Shown here in pieces: positions 59,005 to 64,000 of a stretch of 64,000 bases of DNA. The notes under the pieces were generated by a model. It had not been told where the DNA came from. It worked only from the letters and a program-made list of their open reading frames with translations, and did not search any database. The position numbers were made by a program, and so were the translations under genes. Positions within the stretch are counted from its first letter, which is position 1. Each line of letters starts with the position of its first letter. Location of the stretch: NCBI RefSeq assembly GCF_048006345.1, contig NZ_CP180351.1, positions 1,798,001-1,862,000 of the forward strand. Reading direction: 5' to 3'. Source of the DNA: Marivita sp030148515. Its GTDB lineage: Bacteria > Pseudomonadota > Alphaproteobacteria > Rhodobacterales > Rhodobacteraceae.

Positions 59005-60489
59005 GTGGATCGCAACGCCATAGAAGAATTGAGAAAAGTGGATGTGCCCCCAGCGCTCCACCTGATCGACGGGGTCCGGGTTGCCGCGTCAGATGGCGGT
59101 GAAATGCCGGTGGTTTCGCCCATCGACGGCAGCGTGCTGACCACGATGGCACGGGGCACGGCACAGGATGCTGCGCAAGCGATCACAGCCGCCCGCCAAG
59201 CGTTCGACGATGGTCGCTGGTCGGGAATGGCTCCGTCTGCCCGCAAGGTGATCTTGTTGAAATGGGCAGATTTGATCGATGCGCATGCGCTCGAACTTGC
59301 GGTCCTGGGCGTCCGCGACAATGGCACCGAGATCAGCATGGCGCTGAAAGCCGAACCCAAAAGCGCCGCTGGAACGATCCGGTATTATGCCGAAGCTCTC
59401 GACAAGATATACGGTGAGATTGCGCCGACGGCCCGCGGAACGCTTGGCCTTGTCCACAAGACGCCTGTCGGTGTTGTCGGTGCCATCGTCCCGTGGAACT
59501 TCCCCCTGATGATCGGTGCATGGAAAATCGGGCCCGCACTGGCCGCAGGCTGCACCGTTGTCCTGAAGCCCGCCGAGACCGCGTCGCTGAGTTTTTTGCG
59601 TCTGGCAGAGGTTGGCTTGCAGGCTGGGCTGCCCAAGGGCGTCTTGAACGTGGTCTGTGGCGAAGGGGCGATTGTGGGCGCTGCCATTGCCGAAAGCCCG
59701 GACGTGGATGTGCTCGTCTTCACCGGTTCAGGCGCGACGGGGCGACGGCTTTTGCAGGCCTCGGCGCGATCCAACCTCAAGCGGGTCTACCTGGAACTGG
59801 GCGGCAAATCCCCCAACATCATTTTCGCCGATGCCCCCGATCTGGATGAGGCGGTTGCGGTCTCGGCATCGGGCATTTTCCGCAATTCTGGACAGGTCTG
59901 CATCGCCGGATCGCGCCTTTTGGTCGAGCGCAGCATCCATGATGCCTTGGTCGCCAAGTTGAAATCCATGGCAGAAGCGATGGTGGTCGGCGATCCGCTT
60001 GATCCCGCCACACAGGCCGGAGCTGTCAACTCGGACCAGCAGTTGGCCCGAAACCTCGCCTTTATCGACGAGGCCCGGGCAGCCGGGCGCGACATCGTTT
60101 GCGGCGGCACCCGTATTCTGACCGATACCGGAGGCTATTACATGGCCCCAACCATCGTTGCAGGTGTGGCGCAATCTGACCGCATCGTTCAGGACGAGGT
60201 TTTTGGCCCTGTCGTCACCGTTCAGGCCTTCGACACAGAAGACGAGGCCATCGCTCTGGCGAACGGCACGGAATTAGGTCTTGCCGCAGGGCTCTGGACG
60301 TCGAACCTGTCGCGGGCGCACCGCATGATCGCGCGTCTCCGCGCCGGAGTTGTCCATGTGAACACCTATGGCGGATCAGACATGACCGTGCCGCTTGGCG
60401 GCGTCGGTCAATCGGGCAATGGGCACGACAAGTCACTGCATGCGTTTGACAAATTCTTCGATCTCAAGACGGCATGGATCAAACTTTAG
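59005..60489 (+). CDS. Aldehyde dehydrogenase (PuuC/gamma-glutamyl-aminoaldehyde type)
   Basis: A 494-residue NAD(P)-dependent aldehyde dehydrogenase. Features are VGAIVPWNFPLMIGAWKIGP, KPAETASLSFL, the Gly-rich FTGSGATGRRLLQ, the base Glu in LELGGKSPNIIF, the catalytic Cys in NSGQVCIAGSRL (near residue 290) and EVFGPVVTVQ. The GTG start at 59005 follows GGAGGGTTCC; the frame is open to 58963 but without a better site. The sequence resembles enzymes acting on gamma-glutamyl-aminoaldehydes and small amino-aldehydes. It is divergent from the P450/gamma-glutamyl ligase unit and probably oxidises the aldehyde formed there. Confidence 0.88.
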   Translation: MDRNAIEELRKVDVPPALHLIDGVRVAASDGGEMPVVSPIDGSVLTTMARGTAQDAAQAITAARQAFDDGRWSGMAPSARKVILLKWADLIDAHALELAVLGVRDNGTEISMALKAEPKSAAGTIRYYAEALDKIYGEIAPTARGTLGLVHKTPVGVVGAIVPWNFPLMIGAWKIGPALAAGCTVVLKPAETASLSFLRLAEVGLQAGLPKGVLNVVCGEGAIVGAAIAESPDVDVLVFTGSGATGRRLLQASARSNLKRVYLELGGKSPNIIFADAPDLDEAVAVSASGIFRNSGQVCIAGSRLLVERSIHDALVAKLKSMAEAMVVGDPLDPATQAGAVNSDQQLARNLAFIDEARAAGRDIVCGGTRILTDTGGYYMAPTIVAGVAQSDRIVQDEVFGPVVTVQAFDTEDEAIALANGTELGLAAGLWTSNLSRAHRMIARLRAGVVHVNTYGGSDMTVPLGGVGQSGNGHDKSLHAFDKFFDLKTAWIKL

Positions 60490-60498
60490 GAGAGTCCC

Positions 60499-61728
60499 AT
60501 GAGCGACAAGACAATTCTGCTGGTGGGGACCTATGACACCAAAGAGGATGAGCTCACCTATATCGCCAACACGATCTGGGCGCAGGGCGGGCGTGTCCTG
60601 TCGATGGATGTCAGCGTGCTGGGCGACCCAAGCCAACCTGCAGATATCTCGAAACATGACGTGGCCGCAGCCGGAGGGCATTCCATTCAGAACGCCATCG
60701 ACAGCGGGGATGAGAACACGGCCATGCAAATCATGGCCACGGGCGGAGCAATCCTGGCGGCCAAGGCACATTCGGAAGGCCGGATTGATGGTGTGCTTGT
60801 TCTGGGCGGCACCATGGGCACCGATGCCGCGCTGGATATCTGCTCGGCGCTGCCGCTTGGTGTACCCAAATACATCGTCTCGACCGTATCGTTCTCGCCG
60901 TTGATCCCGCCGGAACGCCTACCCGCAGATATCCAGATGATCCTCTGGGCAGGCGGGCTCTATGGGCTGAATTCGATCTGCAAATCCTCGCTCAGCCAAG
61001 CCGCCGGTGCGGTGCTTGGCGCCGCCCGCGCGGTCGAAGCGCCACCGCGCGACAAGCCGCTTATTGGCATGACGTCATTCGGCAAAACGGTCCTTCGATA
61101 CATGGTAGCTCTCAAGCCGGAACTGGAAAAACGCGGGTTCGAGGTGGCGGTTTTCCATGCCACTGGCATGGGCGGCCGTGCGTTTGAAAGCCTTGCAGCA
61201 GAAGGGCGCTTTGCCGCCGTTCTGGATTTCGCCCCGCAAGAGGTCGGCAACCACCTCATGGGATCCGGCATCTCGGCTGGTGCCGACCGGATGACAGCTG
61301 CAGGGCTGTCCGGCACGCCCCAGATGGTCTCGATCGGCTGTTATGATCTGGTGGATTTCGTGGGCTGGCAAGAGGTACCCGGAAAACTGGTCGGCCAAGA
61401 GTTGCACGCCCACAACCGGCTCCTGTCCTCTGTGATGATGACCGCCGAACAACGCCGCGCCATGGCTCGCGAGATGTGCCGCAAGCTGGGCACGGCCACT
61501 GGCCCGACAACGTTCCTGCTGCCAACGCAAGGTGGAAATGAATGGGACCGCCCCGGTGGGCCGCTCTGTGATCCTGATGGACTTGCCGCTTTCGTGGATG
61601 AAGTTCGGGCGCAGTGTCCTGATAACGTGCGGCTGGTCGAAATCGACGCGCATATCAATGACGTGGCCTTCACGGAGACAGTCCTTGAGACCTTTGATCA
61701 GTGGATCGCCGACGGCGTTGTAAAATGA
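60499..61728 (+). CDS. Tm-1-like ATP-binding domain protein (UPF0261)
   Basis: A 409-residue protein of the UPF0261/Tm-1-like family, named after the N-terminal domain of a tomato virus-resistance protein that binds ATP. Recognisable parts are LLVGTYDTKEDEL (about 7-19), GVLVLGGTMGTDAALDICSALPLG, GMTSFGKTVLRYM and FLLPTQGGNEWDRPGGP. It follows the aldehyde dehydrogenase by 9 nt with AGGAGAG as ribosome binding site. Bacterial members are often paired with a TIM-barrel protein, which is absent here. The enzyme activity of bacterial members is not settled to my knowledge. Confidence 0.85.
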   Translation: MSDKTILLVGTYDTKEDELTYIANTIWAQGGRVLSMDVSVLGDPSQPADISKHDVAAAGGHSIQNAIDSGDENTAMQIMATGGAILAAKAHSEGRIDGVLVLGGTMGTDAALDICSALPLGVPKYIVSTVSFSPLIPPERLPADIQMILWAGGLYGLNSICKSSLSQAAGAVLGAARAVEAPPRDKPLIGMTSFGKTVLRYMVALKPELEKRGFEVAVFHATGMGGRAFESLAAEGRFAAVLDFAPQEVGNHLMGSGISAGADRMTAAGLSGTPQMVSIGCYDLVDFVGWQEVPGKLVGQELHAHNRLLSSVMMTAEQRRAMAREMCRKLGTATGPTTFLLPTQGGNEWDRPGGPLCDPDGLAAFVDEVRAQCPDNVRLVEIDAHINDVAFTETVLETFDQWIADGVVK

Positions 61729-62007
61729 CATGACCCGAATGATCTGCTTGGCTATCGATCAGCCCGCAGATGCTCACTTAGCGGGCTAATTTCAGACATC
61801 CTTCGGCACGCCACAAGCCAACGCAAAGCGCATCTTTTGCGGGACTGTTGTCATGCGTTGAAATGGCTTTCGCAGATGCGGAGCATGAAGAGTTTGCGCT
61901 GCACTCAGTGCGTCGGAATTGATGAGACTGGTGTGGCCGTGAAAAGCCTTCAGTCAAATCGACAGATTTTGCTTTACGCTGCTGTCCGCGCAAAGCATTT
62001 TTCACGT

Positions 62008-62853
62008 ATGAAAAAGACGTCCTCACGCTCCTTTATCTCTCGTGTCCGCGCCAGCATGGGTGAACTGCACCCCACTGAACGCCGGCTTGCCGAAACCGTT
62101 TTGAACTTTCCGGGCGATATGGCGGGCTATACGGCATCCGAAGTCGCCAAATTGGCGGGGGTATCGAACGCGACGGTATCGCGCTTTGTCCGCAAGATCG
62201 GATATGCCTCGTATGACGAAGCGCGGCGCGACGTGCGCGACGCCGGGCAAACTGGTGCAGCGCTCTTGCGGTTGGGAGCGTCCGGCGCGGATGGCAAGCA
62301 CTCGATCGGCACACATCTTGAGCAATCTCGCAGGAACCTGGAAAAAACCTACGAGGAGTTGGACAACGGCGCGGTCACCGAAATCGTCAAAGCCATGCAC
62401 GCTGCGCCCAGAGTTTGGCTTGCGGGATATCGCGCCGGATACCCGATGGCGAGCTATCTGGCATGGCAAATCGGTCAGGTGCTGCCTTCGGTTGGAGTGA
62501 TCCCGAAACCCGGTGAGACCTTGGCCGAAACTGCCGCAAGCTTTTCGGAAAAGGACGTGCTTGTTCTGCTTGGATTGCGCCGCAGCTCGAAAGCGGCGCA
62601 GACCGTTGCCGAAGCCGCACTGAACGCGAAGATGCACATTGCAGTGATTGGCGACGTGGCCGAGCTGCTTGCCCTCCCGGTGCGGTGGCGGTTTGCCTGT
62701 TCGACTGTTTCAACGGGCCCACTCTTGAACCACACCGGCGTGATTGCCTTGTGCAACCTGATTGCGACGCGGACGCTCGAACTTTCGGGGCCCGATGGGC
62801 GAAAGAGGATGGAAGCGATCGAAGAGCTTCATGATCGAATCGGCGAACTCTGA
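62008..62853 (+). CDS. RpiR-family (MurR-like) transcriptional regulator
   Basis: A 281-residue RpiR regulator. The N-terminal helix-turn-helix has SEVAKLAGVSNATVSRFVRKIGY (about 39-61) and the C-terminal SIS domain has VWLAGYRAGYPMASYLAW and DVLVLLGLRRSSKAAQTV. SIS domains usually bind phosphosugars, but RpiR members with this LLGLRRSS variant also accompany TRAP and amine pathways. The start MKKTSS is family-like; earlier in-frame codons do not look coding. It is 199 nt before the TRAP dctP gene on the same strand and probably controls it. Confidence 0.88.
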   Translation: MKKTSSRSFISRVRASMGELHPTERRLAETVLNFPGDMAGYTASEVAKLAGVSNATVSRFVRKIGYASYDEARRDVRDAGQTGAALLRLGASGADGKHSIGTHLEQSRRNLEKTYEELDNGAVTEIVKAMHAAPRVWLAGYRAGYPMASYLAWQIGQVLPSVGVIPKPGETLAETAASFSEKDVLVLLGLRRSSKAAQTVAEAALNAKMHIAVIGDVAELLALPVRWRFACSTVSTGPLLNHTGVIALCNLIATRTLELSGPDGRKRMEAIEELHDRIGEL

Positions 62854-63052
62854 TCACCCTTCGGGCTGATGCCTTGTCAGCCATCTGCAAATCATTGGCG
62901 CGTGAGTGGGGCCAGACTGCCCATTCCTTGTGCATCGCGGGAAATACGCCTCCGAAACAGCATGAAAAATCTTGTTCTCGAAAATAACTTTGTGAAATTC
63001 TATTTTCACAGATTTCACCTCGATGTATCCCGTTCGATAGGAGAACCGCCCC

Positions 63053-64000
63053 ATGACCCGGAATTTCTTGCTCGCCAGCGTCGCTGCCATTTTACCCGCC
63101 GCTGCCTCGGCCGAAGCTGTACTACAGATCAACTCTTCACTGCCCGAAGGGTCGTTCGCCCATGTGTTCCTGCAGGAATACGAAACCCGTGTTGAAGCCG
63201 CCGCACCGGGCGAAATTGACGTGCAAATCTTCATGTCCAACACCTTGGGCAAGGAAGAGGATGTTCTGCAGGGGCTGTCCCTTGGCACGCACCATGCGTC
63301 TTTGTCGGCCTCGGCCGTATCTCAGATCAACTCCCGTACGGCGATCTTCGATCTGCCCTACCTGTTCGAAGACCGCGCCGCAGTGCAGGCCTTCGCCGCC
63401 AGCCCGGCGGGCGAAATGCTGGCCGACGGGTTTGACGGCACCGGCATGGTTTTGGCCGCTATGTGGGACAACGGCTTCCGCCAGATCACCAACAAGGTGC
63501 GCCCGATCGTTGTGCCGGCCGACCTCGAAGGCCTCAAAATCCGCACGCCCACGAGCAAGCAGCGGGTCGAGATGTTCAACACTTTGGGGGCCAACGCCAC
63601 GCCCCTGTCCTTCGGCGAGGTCTATTCGGCGCTCGACCAGGGCACCATCGACGGTCAGGAAAATCCAGCCAACGTCGTCGACACAGCCAAGCTTTACGAG
63701 GTGCAGGGCTACATGTCCCTGTCGAACCACGTCTACCTGCCCACTTTCCTTGTGTTCGGCGAGCCGTTCCTCGCCAGCCTTGATCCGGCCCTCAAAGAGA
63801 CCGTCATGAGTGTGGCGCAGGACGTGGCCCCCTGGACGTTTGAATGGGGTGAGAACACCGACAAGGAAACCATTGCGGCACTGGCTGACAAGATGGAGAT
63901 CAACGAGATCGATTTTGCCGCCTTCCAGGCCGCATCCGCCCCGCTTTATGCCAGCCCGACCTTTGTGGACGTGATCGGCGAAGACATGATCGCAGCAACC
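63053..64000 (+). CDS. TRAP transporter solute-binding protein (DctP), 3' end outside window
   Basis: The first 316 residues of a DctP-type periplasmic binding protein. The signal peptide MTRNFLLASVAAILPAAASA ends at residue 20. The family features QIFMSNTLGKEEDVLQGLSLG, DLEGLKIRTPTSKQRVEMFN with the ligand-contact Arg, and EVYSALDQGTIDGQENPANV are all canonical. The start follows ATAGGAGAACCGCCCC. It probably opens a further TRAP operon that continues to the right. The ligand is unknown. Confidence 0.93.
   Translation, partial: MTRNFLLASVAAILPAAASAEAVLQINSSLPEGSFAHVFLQEYETRVEAAAPGEIDVQIFMSNTLGKEEDVLQGLSLGTHHASLSASAVSQINSRTAIFDLPYLFEDRAAVQAFAASPAGEMLADGFDGTGMVLAAMWDNGFRQITNKVRPIVVPADLEGLKIRTPTSKQRVEMFNTLGANATPLSFGEVYSALDQGTIDGQENPANVVDTAKLYEVQGYMSLSNHVYLPTFLVFGEPFLASLDPALKETVMSVAQDVAPWTFEWGENTDKETIAALADKMEINEIDFAAFQAASAPLYASPTFVDVIGEDMIAAT

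Overview
The window looks like a catabolic region of a GC-rich alphaproteobacterium, probably of the Rhodobacterales/Roseobacter type. This is inferred from an aerobic benzoyl-CoA (box) pathway, four TRAP transporter systems plus the start of a fifth, tightly overlapping genes, and a malonate locus arranged like the rhizobial matPQMAB/GntR locus. I saw no tRNA, rRNA, CRISPR array, intact insertion sequence or phage gene. Almost every gene belongs to an uptake-plus-catabolism module with its own regulator.

Layout. (1) 1-14461, minus strand: aromatic degradation in three consecutive co-directional units. They are dctPQM-marR-CoA ligase-thiolase (14346 to 7846), DUF4863 lyase-benzoate-CoA ligase-alpha/beta hydrolase-a tiny 50-aa gene-DUF309 (7755 to 4288), and boxC-boxB-small Cys protein-boxA (4134 to beyond the left edge). 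Each unit is preceded by two TGCA-N6-TGCA-type sites that resemble the BzdR/BoxR operator. (2) 14864-25028: a sugar module. A ribose-type ABC transporter operon with DUF2291 and a DeoR regulator is divergent from an L-fucose-isomerase-like gene carrying an in-frame TGA, a split transketolase and an FGGY kinase. (3) 25200-34932, minus: ROK regulator, fused TRAP permease, TAXI binding protein, choline-sulfatase-like sulfatase, its formylglycine-generating enzyme, a class III aminotransferase and a glutamine-synthetase-like ligase. (4) 35235-41498: LysR regulator, two alpha/beta hydrolases, a TRAP dctPQM set and a DUF3237 protein. (5) 41775-48264: malonate uptake and use (TRAP, malonyl-CoA decarboxylase, malonyl-CoA synthetase) divergent from a GntR regulator, followed by a zinc-free dehydrogenase/reductase. 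(6) 49410-64000: a tctCBA transporter, cytochrome P450, glutamine-synthetase-like ligase, class I glutamine amidotransferase, IclR regulator, class III aminotransferase and MBL-fold hydrolase, divergent from an aldehyde dehydrogenase and a Tm-1-like protein; then an RpiR regulator and the start of another TRAP operon.

The most notable signals are the paired operators spaced close to whole helical turns, the in-frame TGA before the catalytic half of the isomerase, the P450/gamma-glutamyl ligase/amidohydrolase locus that suggests gamma-glutamyl-masked amine oxidation, the sulfatase/FGE/amine module, and GC-rich hairpins placed 10-19 nt after five of the six complete solute-binding-protein genes.
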